Assembly: GCF_900110105.1 (NCBI RefSeq)
Contig: NZ_FOCL01000001.1
Location: forward strand, 1,054,001-1,118,000
DNA: 64,000 bases
Source of the DNA: Mucilaginibacter gossypiicola
GTDB lineage: Bacteria > Bacteroidota > Bacteroidia > Sphingobacteriales > Sphingobacteriaceae
Direction: 5' to 3'
Position numbers and translations under genes: made by a program
Notes under the pieces: model-generated
What the model saw: the letters and a program-made list of their open reading frames with translations, nothing else
The model's database searches: none
Told to the model about the DNA's origin: nothing
Shown here: in pieces, positions 1-10,100 of the stretch
Numbering within the stretch: the stretch's first letter is position 1
Layout: each line of letters opens with the position of its first letter

Positions 1-1221
1 TTAATTTACTATCCATTTTTAAATATAGAAGGCGCTCCTGATAACGAGGAGGAAATTTTGACCACCGGTTACCTGAAAGATGTAGAAGGGCCTCTACCTC
101 CACCAAAAAAATATGAGGGCCCCGATCCTGCCAAAATAAAATGGGCAAGCAAGGTATACCCGCTGATCAACCAACTGGAAGCCGCCGGTGTTTCCTGGGC
201 GTGGGTAAATGACGAATCGATCCAGGCGGCGAAACTTAACAAAGACAATGCTGTCGATATCCGCGGTAATTTGTCAGCCGCCGTGATCCTGGCGAACGAC
301 TCAACCATTCAACTCAAATCTGCAGAAAAAATCAAACAGCTGGCAGCAAGAGGGATGCGCTTACTGGTTACCGGGGCCATTCCGGTTCAACAGTTCTCCT
401 TTTTGAATTGGCGGGAGAATGATCAAAAAACAATGCAAAGCATTTCAATGGCACTCCAGATGCATAACAGTCAATACCTGAACGATAGCGAGGGCATCAG
501 GAACTGGATCAGCAAGCTGTCCAGGTCAATCAAATATCAGAAGGACTGCCGCTTCAGCCGTCAGACCGAACGGGAAATGACCGATGGCAGCCGGATCAAA
601 TTTATCTGGAACAAAAGTGATGGATGGCAAACGATCCGTCTACGCCTGGATAAAAAGTACACAAAAAGCTATTGGCTAAATGCAGATGCCGGAACTATAT
701 GCAAAAATAATGGCCGGTCAATCTCTTATCAACTCCCCCCCTACGGGTCAGTCTTGCTGTTTGCATCTACTAATAACATTGATCATCAAATAAGAACTGC
801 CCCCCCTGTTACTGTTAATCCTAATAGGTCAATACTCAGTATCAGGAAATGGAGTCTTAAAACAAATAGCTTAACAATAAAAAACTCGGAATTATTTGAC
901 TGGCGAACGAATGAGCAGCTAAAATACTCATCGGAAACAGGAATATATACCTCCACGTTTCAATGGCCATTCAATACCTCCGGCCGTCATTTTTTCCTGG
1001 ATTTTGGTCATGTTTCATTTACTGCCGAAGTATATATCAACGCCAAATTCGCCGGAAAAGTGATCTATTCTCCTTATGTGCTGGATATGGGCAAATACCT
1101 GGTTAAAGGGACAAATACTCTTGAAGTGCGGGTTGTTCCCGGGCAGTTGAACGGATTTATTGGCAAGGCCAATAATGGCGACCCGCGATACCTTCAGTTC
1201 AAGGAAAAAATGATCAGCTGA
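1..1221 (+). CDS. C-terminal part of a GH106-like alpha-L-rhamnosidase (5' end outside window)
   Basis: The reading frame is open from base 1 with no stop, so this is the last 406 residues of a larger protein and any start near base 58 is internal. After an initial linker (GPLPPPKKYEGPDP) comes an alpha/beta segment at about residues 40-150 resembling the amidotransferase-like domain seen in large secreted rhamnosidases. A beta-rich stretch follows, and the last 90 residues form a galactose-binding-like jelly roll (FLDFGHV, AEVYINAKFAGKV, GTNTLEVRVV) of the type that ends GH106 and GH2 enzymes. The catalytic part is outside the window, so the family rests on domain layout only. Two GH42 genes follow 84 nt downstream on the same strand. 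A GH2-like enzyme is the main alternative. Confidence 0.6.
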   Translation, partial: LIYYPFLNIEGAPDNEEEILTTGYLKDVEGPLPPPKKYEGPDPAKIKWASKVYPLINQLEAAGVSWAWVNDESIQAAKLNKDNAVDIRGNLSAAVILANDSTIQLKSAEKIKQLAARGMRLLVTGAIPVQQFSFLNWRENDQKTMQSISMALQMHNSQYLNDSEGIRNWISKLSRSIKYQKDCRFSRQTEREMTDGSRIKFIWNKSDGWQTIRLRLDKKYTKSYWLNADAGTICKNNGRSISYQLPPYGSVLLFASTNNIDHQIRTAPPVTVNPNRSILSIRKWSLKTNSLTIKNSELFDWRTNEQLKYSSETGIYTSTFQWPFNTSGRHFFLDFGHVSFTAEVYINAKFAGKVIYSPYVLDMGKYLVKGTNTLEVRVVPGQLNGFIGKANNGDPRYLQFKEKMIS

Positions 1222-1305
1222 TGTCTGCTGGCTTGCTGGGCCCCGTAACGATCAGACCTGAAAATAAACACGATTAAAATCTTCCCCAAAACCTTAAAGT
1301 GAACA

Positions 1306-3348
1306 ATGAAAGTACAAAAAATGATTATTGCAGTGCTAACGATGTGCCTCCTTTCCGGAAGCATCAAAGCACAGGAGCTTTACGTCGGTACAAATTACCA
1401 CCCGCATGACAGTAATCCCATCCAATGGCAAAAAGACATTGAATTAATGAAGGCTGCGGGATTCAAAGTGGTACGTATGGGCCATTTGGCCTGGGATAGC
1501 TATGAACCTACTGAAGGTCATTTTACCTTCGCCTGGTTTGACCAGATAATGGATATGATGAATAAAGCCGGCATCAAGGTGATACTGGATATCGCAGTAA
1601 GGCCTGCTCCGTTATGGCTGCACCACAAATATCCGGGCATTGATATCACCGATGCGAGCGGGAACCGCCTTTACGCCAACCACCGTTACATGGAAGATAT
1701 CGGGGACCCCGACTATCAACGGCATGCCCTGCGTTATGCCGATACGATTACCAAAAGATATGCCCATCACCCGGCTTTATTGGCCTTTGGCATAGATAAT
1801 GAATCCGGCGACGGCCAGTTCTCGTTTTCGGAGCCGGCCAGGCAACGCTTTATCAGCTGGCTTAAAAAGAAATATTTCAGCCTCGATGCCTTAAACAAAG
1901 CCTGGGCAAGCCAGCGCTGGTCAAGACGGATCGCTGATTTTGAGGAAATCGGTTTCCCGATGTCGGGCAGTATTCTGGGGCCGCCTGAGCGTGTAATGGA
2001 CTGGCGGCTTTTTGAGTCGGACGAGATCAATCAATTTTTAGCCAGCCTGATGGACAAAGCACACGCCAATGCACCCAGTGCTCTAACCACAACGAACGCA
2101 TGGTATTTCTCCGCCAAAAAGTACTTCGACTACTCCCAGGTAACCTACAGCGGCAAAATGGACCGTAATGGCGGCGGTTTTTATCCGGGAAGTTCGCTTA
2201 AAAACAATACGGGTTTGTATAAAGGCCTGTTTGAGATGGCCAAAATGCAACTGGAAAGCAAAACACCATATTGGGGAGTGGAATTTACTACCATGACCGC
2301 TGTGCCTAACTCCATTCGCCGTTCAGCGTACGCCACGCTGTTGTTTGGCAATCAAATGGTTTGCGGCTGGACCTGGCAGAGTATGCATGGTGGTGAAGAA
2401 CAATACCTGGAAGGCATGACCGACTGGGATGGCCTGACTAACCGAAAATACGAGGAATACAAAACCATAGCGCAGGAATTCAAAAAGATCGAAAAATATG
2501 GGTTTCCTTATAAAAACAAAGCGGAGATCGGTTTGGCATTTTCTTTTCCCAGCCAGATAGCAAGTTATGCCTATCCTGAACAGCACGACGATCAGTTGAA
2601 AACCTGTTTTGATCAGATCGCCGTTCGTAACATCGATAGTAAAATACTGAACATTGAGCAGAGCGATTTGCATTATAAATTGTTGATCATGCCTGGAATG
2701 GCAGTCATCGACAGCCTGACTGCTGAAAAAGTCCGTAAGTACGTTAAAGATGGAGGAACAGTCATCATGACCTCCTATTCGGGTTTGGTCGATACCCATA
2801 ACCAAGTCTTCGCCACTACTCATCCCGGGCTATTGAGCGATGTTTTTGGGATAAGGGTAGCCTCTTATGAAGAGACTGCTTATATGAATGAAATAGCCAG
2901 GGACACCACTACCGGCAATCAGCTTAAAATTCAATATAAAGATCAAAAGATACAGGTTTCCTCATCACGTTTCGATGTGATCCAACCCAAAGAAGCTAAG
3001 GTCCTTGCAAGTATAACTAACCTGAATCACGACTACCCCGTGATTACCAGTAACAATTATGGCAAAGGAACTGCGATTTATATTGGCATCCCGGCCCGGG
3101 AAAGTGTACTTGCACCATTGATCGATGATCTTTCCAGATCGCTATTTCTGAAGAGCGGCCCCGCTGCCCCACGGGGTGTACTGGCCCGGTTTATAGATGG
3201 CAAACATGTTTTATATCTGAATATAACTAACCGGGATCAGAAAATAGATCTTAAGGGAGAAGCAAAAAGCATTTTAACCGGAAAGGGTTACAAAGGTCAA
3301 CTTCTTTTAAAACCCAACGAACCGGAATTTATTGAAATCAATCAATAA
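1306..3348 (+). CDS. Secreted GH42-family beta-galactosidase
   Basis: A 680-residue protein with a signal peptide ending near KAQ (about residue 23), so probably periplasmic. The GH42 TIM barrel fills residues 25-390: a start typical of the family (YVGTNYHPHD), the acid/base Glu166 in the IDNES motif and the probable nucleophile Glu326 in WGVEFT. Residues 400-600 match the flavodoxin-like trimerisation domain of GH42, and a short beta domain ends the protein. GH42 enzymes cleave terminal beta-galactosides, often from galactan or arabinogalactan fragments. It lies 18 nt upstream of a second GH42 gene and is presumably co-transcribed with it. The barrel differs clearly from that neighbour (RPAPLW where the other has PTYSIPAW), so substrate specificities probably differ. 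Confidence 0.85.
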   Translation: MKVQKMIIAVLTMCLLSGSIKAQELYVGTNYHPHDSNPIQWQKDIELMKAAGFKVVRMGHLAWDSYEPTEGHFTFAWFDQIMDMMNKAGIKVILDIAVRPAPLWLHHKYPGIDITDASGNRLYANHRYMEDIGDPDYQRHALRYADTITKRYAHHPALLAFGIDNESGDGQFSFSEPARQRFISWLKKKYFSLDALNKAWASQRWSRRIADFEEIGFPMSGSILGPPERVMDWRLFESDEINQFLASLMDKAHANAPSALTTTNAWYFSAKKYFDYSQVTYSGKMDRNGGGFYPGSSLKNNTGLYKGLFEMAKMQLESKTPYWGVEFTTMTAVPNSIRRSAYATLLFGNQMVCGWTWQSMHGGEEQYLEGMTDWDGLTNRKYEEYKTIAQEFKKIEKYGFPYKNKAEIGLAFSFPSQIASYAYPEQHDDQLKTCFDQIAVRNIDSKILNIEQSDLHYKLLIMPGMAVIDSLTAEKVRKYVKDGGTVIMTSYSGLVDTHNQVFATTHPGLLSDVFGIRVASYEETAYMNEIARDTTTGNQLKIQYKDQKIQVSSSRFDVIQPKEAKVLASITNLNHDYPVITSNNYGKGTAIYIGIPARESVLAPLIDDLSRSLFLKSGPAAPRGVLARFIDGKHVLYLNITNRDQKIDLKGEAKSILTGKGYKGQLLLKPNEPEFIEINQ

Positions 3349-3366
3349 TATCGAAACAACCAGCCG

Positions 3367-5469
3367 ATGAAAATCTTTAAATTAATCACAGTGCTATTAA
3401 TTGCTTGCTTTTTTTCTCAATTGGTCACGGCGCAAACCAAGAAACTGAACAATGTGCTTTACGGAGCAGCCTATTACCAGGAATACATGCCGGAAGAGCG
3501 TCTTCAGGAGGATCTGAAACTTATGAAGGCATCGGGGATGTCGGTTGTTCGTTTGGGAGAATCCAGCTGGAGCCTGTTTGAGCCGCGGGAAAGTGAATTT
3601 GATTTTTCATGGATGGACAAGATCATTGACGGACTTCAAAAAAATGGCATAAAGGTCATTTTAGGGACGCCAACCTACTCCATACCCGCCTGGCTATGGC
3701 ATAAACATCCTGAAATTTTGCTTGATTACGAGAAAGGCGGCAAAGCTTATTATGGCATCAGGCAAAATATGGATATCACTAACCCAACCTTCCTATTCTA
3801 TGCCGAACGGATCATCCGGAAACTGATGGAGCATTATGCTAAAAACCCGGCAATCATTGGTTTCCAGGTGGATAATGAAACCACTTCTTATAATGTAAAC
3901 AACTATGATTTTCAGATCAGCTTTGTAGACTATCTGAAAAAGAAATTCGGCACCATCGACCACGTTAATAAGCTATGGGGAATGAATTATTGGGGCATGA
4001 CCATGAATGGCTGGGAGGAATTTCCGCAAAAAGATGGCGTAACCAACCCTGGTTATAAACTCGAATGGGAACGGTTTAAACGTAAATCTGTAGTTGATTA
4101 CCTGAATTGGCAGACTAACATAGTACGTGAATATAAGCGCCCTGATCAATTCGTAACACATTGTTTTATGCCAACCGTACAAGACATTGACCAGGTGGCA
4201 AGTGCCCAAAATATGGATGTTATGGCGGTTAATGTTTACCATGGCTCGCAGGATAACCTGACCGGCGAAGAGATCGCTTTTGCCGGCGATTTTTTCCGCT
4301 CGGTTAAAATGAAAAACTATCTGATCACGGAAACCAATGCCCAAACAACAGGTTGGGATTCCAAAGCACAAATGCCCCCATATGACGGCCAGCTTAGGAT
4401 GAACGTATATGCCCACCTCGGGTCTGGTGCCAATATGGTTGAATACTGGCATTGGCACTCGATCCACTATGGCCATGAAACTTATTGGAAAGGTATCCTG
4501 TCGCACGATCTTCAGCCCAACCGTGCCTATGCCGAATATTCCAAAACGGCGCATGAATTGCAGCGGTTCGGCAGCAAGCTGGTAAATCTGAAGATCAGGA
4601 ACAACGTAGCTATCCTGTTTAGCCACGATGCAAATGCAGGGTTAAACATCATGCCCTTTAAGGATCCGAGAATTAGCGTTCCGAACAAACCTGCAAATGT
4701 TTACCGGAATGAATTGGTAGGCCAGTTTCACAAGGCACTTTTCAGAAACAGTGTCGGCACCGATTTTATCTTCCCGGAAAACACAAATTTCAACGATTAT
4801 AAGCTGATCATTATTCCATCGCTTTATATAGCCAGTGATGAATTGCTGAATAAGATCAGTGATTATGTGGCCAACGGTGGCCATGTGATCATGCAATTCA
4901 AAAGTGGTTTTTGCGACGAAAATTCGATGGTACGGCCCGTACTTGCTCCGGGGCCGTTGCGTAAGGCCTGTGGGTTTTATTACCAGGAATTCACCAGTTT
5001 TAATGAGTTAAGTCTGAAGGGCAACCCTTTCAATGTGGCTGATGCTGACAACAAGGTTTACAATTGGGGCGAGTACATTATCCCGGAAACGGCAAAGCCA
5101 TTGGCCTACTATGACCATCCCTACTTTAACAAATATCCCGCTGTGACTATCAATAACTGGGGGAAAGGTACACTGCTTTATGAAGCAACTAATGTTTCGG
5201 ATTCCATTCAGGAAAAGCTTATTTTACAGGAAATAGAACGCGCCGGAATTAAAACAATGGATCAAAATATGCACTGGCCATTGGTAACCAAAGCCGGGAT
5301 CAATGAGGCCGGTAAGAAGGTCCATTATTATTATAATTACAGTTCAACAACTACCAGCCTCACCTATCCTCATAAAAATGGTGCGGAACTGATTAGCAAT
5401 AAATCTGTAACTTCCGGGAGTACAATTGAGATTGAACCCTGGGGTGTTTTGATTATCGAAGAAAATTAA
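3367..5469 (+). CDS. Secreted GH42-family beta-galactosidase (second copy)
   Basis: A 700-residue protein with a signal peptide ending near VTAQ (about residue 22). The GH42 barrel shows the classic family signature (VLYGAAYYQEYMPEER, VRLGESSWSLFEP, GTPTYSIPAWLWHKHPEIL). Acid/base Glu171 lies in QVDNET and probable nucleophile Glu322 in ITETNAQ, followed by the W-H-W-H-S-I-H-Y-G-H-E sugar-contact segment. Residues 420-620 form the trimerisation domain, and a C-terminal beta domain ends with a typical EPWGVLIIEE. It is more canonical than the upstream GH42. Spacing of 18 nt upstream and 27 nt downstream (to the ATG at 5497) supports one transcript with the rhamnosidase-like gene and the DUF1080 lipoprotein. 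Confidence 0.88.
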   Translation: MKIFKLITVLLIACFFSQLVTAQTKKLNNVLYGAAYYQEYMPEERLQEDLKLMKASGMSVVRLGESSWSLFEPRESEFDFSWMDKIIDGLQKNGIKVILGTPTYSIPAWLWHKHPEILLDYEKGGKAYYGIRQNMDITNPTFLFYAERIIRKLMEHYAKNPAIIGFQVDNETTSYNVNNYDFQISFVDYLKKKFGTIDHVNKLWGMNYWGMTMNGWEEFPQKDGVTNPGYKLEWERFKRKSVVDYLNWQTNIVREYKRPDQFVTHCFMPTVQDIDQVASAQNMDVMAVNVYHGSQDNLTGEEIAFAGDFFRSVKMKNYLITETNAQTTGWDSKAQMPPYDGQLRMNVYAHLGSGANMVEYWHWHSIHYGHETYWKGILSHDLQPNRAYAEYSKTAHELQRFGSKLVNLKIRNNVAILFSHDANAGLNIMPFKDPRISVPNKPANVYRNELVGQFHKALFRNSVGTDFIFPENTNFNDYKLIIIPSLYIASDELLNKISDYVANGGHVIMQFKSGFCDENSMVRPVLAPGPLRKACGFYYQEFTSFNELSLKGNPFNVADADNKVYNWGEYIIPETAKPLAYYDHPYFNKYPAVTINNWGKGTLLYEATNVSDSIQEKLILQEIERAGIKTMDQNMHWPLVTKAGINEAGKKVHYYYNYSSTTTSLTYPHKNGAELISNKSVTSGSTIEIEPWGVLIIEEN

Positions 5470-5496
5470 CCAATTAAATTATATAACCACTTGAAT

Positions 5497-6348
5497 ATGG
5501 AACCTACATTAACGCGGAAGAGCAAAACCACCAAATCGATTTACAGAAAAGTTTTTTTTGCGCTGTTTTCCTGCTTTCTTATCCTGGGTTGCAGCAGTGC
5601 AAGAAAAATAAGCGGCAACGATACAGATACAGGTTGGACAAAGCTGTTCAATGGCCATGACATTAAAGACTGGTTTGTCAAGATCAATCATCACGAGGTA
5701 GGCGAGAATTTCGGAAATACTTTTCGAGTTGAAGACGGTATCATCAAAATCAGGTATGATCAATATGGAAATTTCAATGATCAGTTTGGCCACTTGTACT
5801 ACAAAACGCCATTCTCTTATTATCATTTACGGTTTGAGTACCGTTTTGTTGGCAAATGGCAAACAACCGCCCCTCCATATACAATTCTCAACAGCGGTAT
5901 GATGTTCCATTCACAGGACCCAAGGACGATGTTGAAGGACCAGGATTGGCCCATCTCTATTGAATTTCAGTTATTAGGCGGCCTCGGCGATGGCAAACCA
6001 CGACCAACAGGTAATATGTGCTCACCCGGCACCGACGTGGTTTATAAAGGAAAAGTATCGCCCGACCATTGTATCAACTCTACTTCAAAGACATACGACG
6101 GCGAGCAGTGGGTAAAAGCGGAACTGATTGTGCAGGGCAATAAGTTGATCACGCACATCATCAACGGTGATACCGTACTGCAATATTCAAGGCCTACTAT
6201 TGGCGGTGGTGTTGCACATGGATACGATCCTAAGTACAAGCAGGACGGAAAACTATTGAATAGCGGCTTCATCGCCCTGCAAAGCGAAGGACAACCGGTC
6301 GATTTCAGGAATATAGAAATTAAACAGTTGCCTATTACAGATCGTTGA
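5497..6348 (+). CDS. DUF1080 (3-keto-disaccharide hydrolase-like) lipoprotein
   Basis: ATG at 5497 is preferred over a TTG two codons upstream; it gives 283 residues. A basic N-terminus and hydrophobic stretch lead to the lipobox LILGC at about residue 32, so it should be an outer-membrane or periplasmic lipoprotein. The rest is a single DUF1080 concanavalin-like beta-sandwich: it starts TGWTKLFNGHDIKDW, contains the middle motif FEYRFVGKW and NSGMMFHSQDP, and ends GFIALQSEGQPVDFRNIEIKQL. The family includes hydrolases/lyases acting on 3-keto-glycosides, and others that only bind sugars. No keto-forming oxidoreductase is visible beside it, so its role in the rhamnosidase/GH42 operon is inferred. 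It is the last gene of that operon. Confidence 0.8.
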   Translation: MEPTLTRKSKTTKSIYRKVFFALFSCFLILGCSSARKISGNDTDTGWTKLFNGHDIKDWFVKINHHEVGENFGNTFRVEDGIIKIRYDQYGNFNDQFGHLYYKTPFSYYHLRFEYRFVGKWQTTAPPYTILNSGMMFHSQDPRTMLKDQDWPISIEFQLLGGLGDGKPRPTGNMCSPGTDVVYKGKVSPDHCINSTSKTYDGEQWVKAELIVQGNKLITHIINGDTVLQYSRPTIGGGVAHGYDPKYKQDGKLLNSGFIALQSEGQPVDFRNIEIKQLPITDR

Positions 6349-7056
6349 GAGCTGGGGAAATACTATAACAATTAAGTCCCATAATCGTCATATTTAAGTT
6401 ATCAGAATTTAAGCGCACCCGAATCAGGACAGTAAAAAAGATCACTTTCCACTATTTTAAAGAGCTATAACCCGATCTCAAGACTAAAATTTCACTTCGT
6501 CAAACAGTACCAGTAAGGGTATAAGTGGTTCAATTTCAAGACCTCCAGCTTCACTATGGGAGATACTAAATAAAAAGTATCTCCTTTTTTAATTATATTA
6601 ACTATCTGATTAAAAGTAATTTATCGAATAATCATACATCAAAAACAGGTATTCGAAAATTCCTTATTAAACTCCTACCGGTATTTGAAAATCATATCTG
6701 AATAATTAGTTCGATGATTGTGGTGTTCAATATCCTCCTAAGTGTCTGAAATGTTAAATATCAACACATTAACTTTTATCAAATGATAATTCGATCTTTC
6801 AATAACAAAACTTGCCTGTATCAATTAACTACAAGCGGGGCCTTATTTTTGCCAACGCTGACAATTCTAATGCTATTAGAACAGTAGTTATTAAAAGACC
6901 GGAACACTTAAACCCGCACGAATTTGCCGCTGCACGATAAGCGCAATATCGATACCGCAGAAGAACGCTTGAACTCGTTGATCTGCTCTTTTCAACCAAT
7001 TCATTAAGAGTGATTTTAATGTGGAGATATAGCATATAAACCCTCACTTCGTTCTC
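6349..7056. other. 708-bp intergenic region, AT-rich, no convincing gene
   Basis: It separates the convergent DUF1080 gene and purL. It holds the terminator hairpin at 6558-6590 and a 13-nt direct repeat (GGTATTYGAAAAT at 6648-6660 and 6680-6692). A short open frame on the - strand near 6829-7071 has no recognisable family and is not called. No tRNA or riboswitch was seen. Confidence 0.5.
6558..6590 (+). terminator. Rho-independent terminator
   Basis: Stem GGAGATAC (6559-6566) and GTATCTCC (6577-6584) with a 10-nt A-rich loop, followed by six Ts. It lies about 210 nt beyond the DUF1080 stop, so the operon would have a long 3' UTR, or a small RNA ends here. See the finding on its resemblance to the element at 11575-11620. 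Confidence 0.75.
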
Positions 7057-7085
7057 AAAAAAAAGCCCCAACCAAAGTTGAGGCT
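7057..7085 (-). terminator. Rho-independent terminator of purL
   Basis: On the - strand AGCCTCAAC pairs with GTTGGGGCT (one G-U pair) around a 4-nt loop and is followed by a run of T (A-run 7057-7063 on the + strand). It starts 22 nt after the purL stop. Confidence 0.85.
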
Positions 7086-7107
7086 CTCTAAAAACAAGTT
7101 ACTTTTC

Positions 7108-10100
7108 CTATTTCTCCAACCAAACCCTTGCGTTCACAAATGCTTCCATCCATGGCGACACTTCGTCTTTACGCCCGTTTGGATAGTTAGCCCAGTGCCA
7201 CTGGAAAAGGGAGCGCTCAATGTGTGGCATCATTACCAGGTGACGGCCGGTCTTATCGCACATCATGGCAGTGTTGTAGTCTGAGCCATTGGGGTTGGCG
7301 GGGTAGCTTTCATAGCCGTATTTAGCTACGATGCTGTATTGATCTTCGGCATATGGTAACTGGAACCGTCCTTCGCCGTGCGAGATCCAAACGCCAAGCG
7401 TTGAACCGGCCAGCGTAGACAGCATCACCGAGTTATTTGGTTGTATGGTCAGTGAAGTAAAGCCGCTTTCGTGTTTATGACTTTGGTTGTGCTGCATCTT
7501 TGGCTTCTCGGCATGGTCAGGGTTGATCATGCCCAACTCAATAAACAGCTGGCAACCGTTACAGATACCCACGGAGAGCGTATCCTCGCGTTCAAAGAAG
7601 TTTTGAAGGGCTACACGGGCCTTTTCATTGTACAGGAAGGCACCAGCCCAGCCTTTGGCTGATCCCAATACATCCGAGTTGGAAAAGCCGCCTACGGCTC
7701 CGATAAATCGGATGTCTTCCAGTGTTTCCCGGCCTGAGATCAGGTCAGTCATGTGGACATCCTTCACGTCGAAACCAGCGAGGTACATAGCATTAGCTAA
7801 CTCGCGCTCGGAGTTACTGCCTTTCTCGCGGATTACGGCTGCTTTTGGTCGTGGCTTGCCTTCATTTATAACCGGTTTCTTTCCGGTAAAGCCTGCCGGG
7901 AATTTATATTTTAAAACATGGTTCTTGTAATTTTCAAAACGCTCTCTGGCTTTCACCGGACCACTTTGTTTCTGATCCAACAGGTAAGAGGTCTTAGTCC
8001 ACACATCCCTCAGGTGATCAATATCAAACGACCAGCTACCGTTAGCGTTTTTCACGGTCAGCGTAGCTGCCGTTTCAACAGTACCAATCTTGCTGAAAGC
8101 AACACCATTGCGTTCCAACACAGCTTCTGCTGCTGTGTCAGCCTGAAAAACAATTCCGATATTTTCAGCAAACAGCGTTTCGATGATATCCTGGTTGCCT
8201 AATGCGGAAAGATCGATCGTTGCACCTAAATCGCGGTCAGCGAAGCAAAGTTCTAACAAGGTAGTGATCAAGCCGCCGCTGCCTATATCATGGCCGGCCT
8301 GAATTTGACCTGCTTTGATCAGTTGCTGCAAGGTGTTAAACGTATTTTTGAAAGCCCCGGCATCTAATACGTCCGGTGTTTCGGAACCTATTTTATTTAA
8401 AATTTGAGCAAATGATGAACCGCCCAGTTTATAGGTATCGCCCGATAGGTTGATGTAATAGATTGCGCCCCCATTTTTTTGCAGCACAGGCTCTATCACC
8501 CCGGTAATATCGTCACAATGTCCGGCTGCCGAAATGATCACAGTACCAGGCGCAATCACCTCGCCTTCCTTGTACTTTTGCTTCATGGAAAGCGAATCCT
8601 TGCCTGTTGGGATGTTGATACCCAGTTCAATTGCAAACTCAGAGCAGGCCTTTACAGCCGCATATAAACGGGCATCCTCTCCCGCATTTTTACAAGCCCA
8701 CATCCAATTGGCCGAAAGCGATACGCTCTCCAAGCCATCCCTCAAGGGAGCCCAAACTATATTAGAAAGCGATTCTGCAATGGCATTACGACTTCCCGAT
8801 GCCGGGTTAATCAACGCCGAAAGCGGCGCATGGCCTATTGAAGTAGCAATACCATCCTTACCCTGAAAATCCAGCGCCATTACACCGCAATTATTAAGCG
8901 GCAATTGCAATGGACCGGCACACTGCTGCTTCGCCACGCGGCCACCTACGCAACGGTCTACTTTGTTAACCAGCCAGTCTTTAGACGCTACTGCCTCCAG
9001 TTGCAGTACCTGCATGAGGTACGCCTGCAATTGAGATACGTCGTAGGTTACCGGGCTATACTTTCGTTCGATCGTTTTATCCTGCATCACCACTTTTGGC
9101 GAACTACCAAACATATCCCCCATGTCAAGGTCCATTGGCCTGGCGCCCGTAGTGGCTGATTCAAAGGTAAAACGATGGTCGCCGGTCACTTCGCCCACCG
9201 TATACATCGGAGAGCGTTCGCGGTCGGCAATCTTTTGCAGGATCTCTATGTTTTCCTGCCCGATCACCAGCCCCATACGTTCCTGAGATTCGTTTCCGAT
9301 AATTTCTTTCGCCGAAAGGGTTGGGTCGCCAACAGGCAGTTTATCCAGGTTAATCTTACCTCCGGTTTCTTCTACCAGTTCCGAAAGGCAGTTTAAGTGA
9401 CCGCCTGCACCATGATCGTGGATAGAAACAATCGGGTTGATATCACTTTCCACCATCCCACGAACTGCATTTGCTACGCGCTTCTGCATTTCCGGGTTTG
9501 AGCGCTGGATAGCATTTAGCTCTATACCCGAACCTAAAGCGCCGGTATCTGCCGACGAAACGGCTGCACCACCCATACCTATGCGGTAATTATCACCACC
9601 CAAAATCACCACCTTATCGCTTACCTGCGGGCTGTGTTTTTTGGCTTGCGACAGCTTACCATAACCTATACCGCCTGCCTGCATAATTACCTTATCATAA
9701 CCCAGGGTGCGTGACTCTTCCTCATGCTCGAAAGTGAGCAGCGAACCCGTGATCAGCGGTTGACCGAACTTGTTACCAAAATCAGATGCTCCGTTTGAGG
9801 CTTTAATTAAAATATCAACCGGCGATTGATAAAGCCATTTACGCTCGGCAACGCCATTTTCCCAAGGGCGGTCTGCTGCTAAGCGCGAAAGCGCTGTCAT
9901 GTATACTGCTGTACCAGCCAGCGGAATAGAACCCTGGCCACCGGCCATCCTGTCCCTGATTTCACCACCTGATCCTGTAGCTGCACCGTTAAAAGGCTCA
10001 ACAGTGGTAGGGAAGTTGTGAGTTTCTGCTTTCAGGGAAATTACCGATTCAAAATCTTTGATTTCGTAGTATTCAGGTACATCAGGGCGTTTTGGTGCGA

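Noticed and set aside
2323..2823. 166-codon - strand frame
   Set aside because: Antisense to the first GH42 gene, unnatural composition, no motifs.
3973..4626. Long open frame of 217 codons on the - strand
   Set aside because: Lies wholly inside the GH42 gene on the other strand and has no family motifs; a shadow frame.
6648..6692. 13-nt direct repeat GGTATTYGAAAAT
   Set aside because: Lies between convergent genes where no operator is expected; probably chance in AT-rich DNA.
6829..7071. 80-codon - strand frame after purL
   Set aside because: Overlaps the purL terminator, no recognisable family, composition not protein-like.
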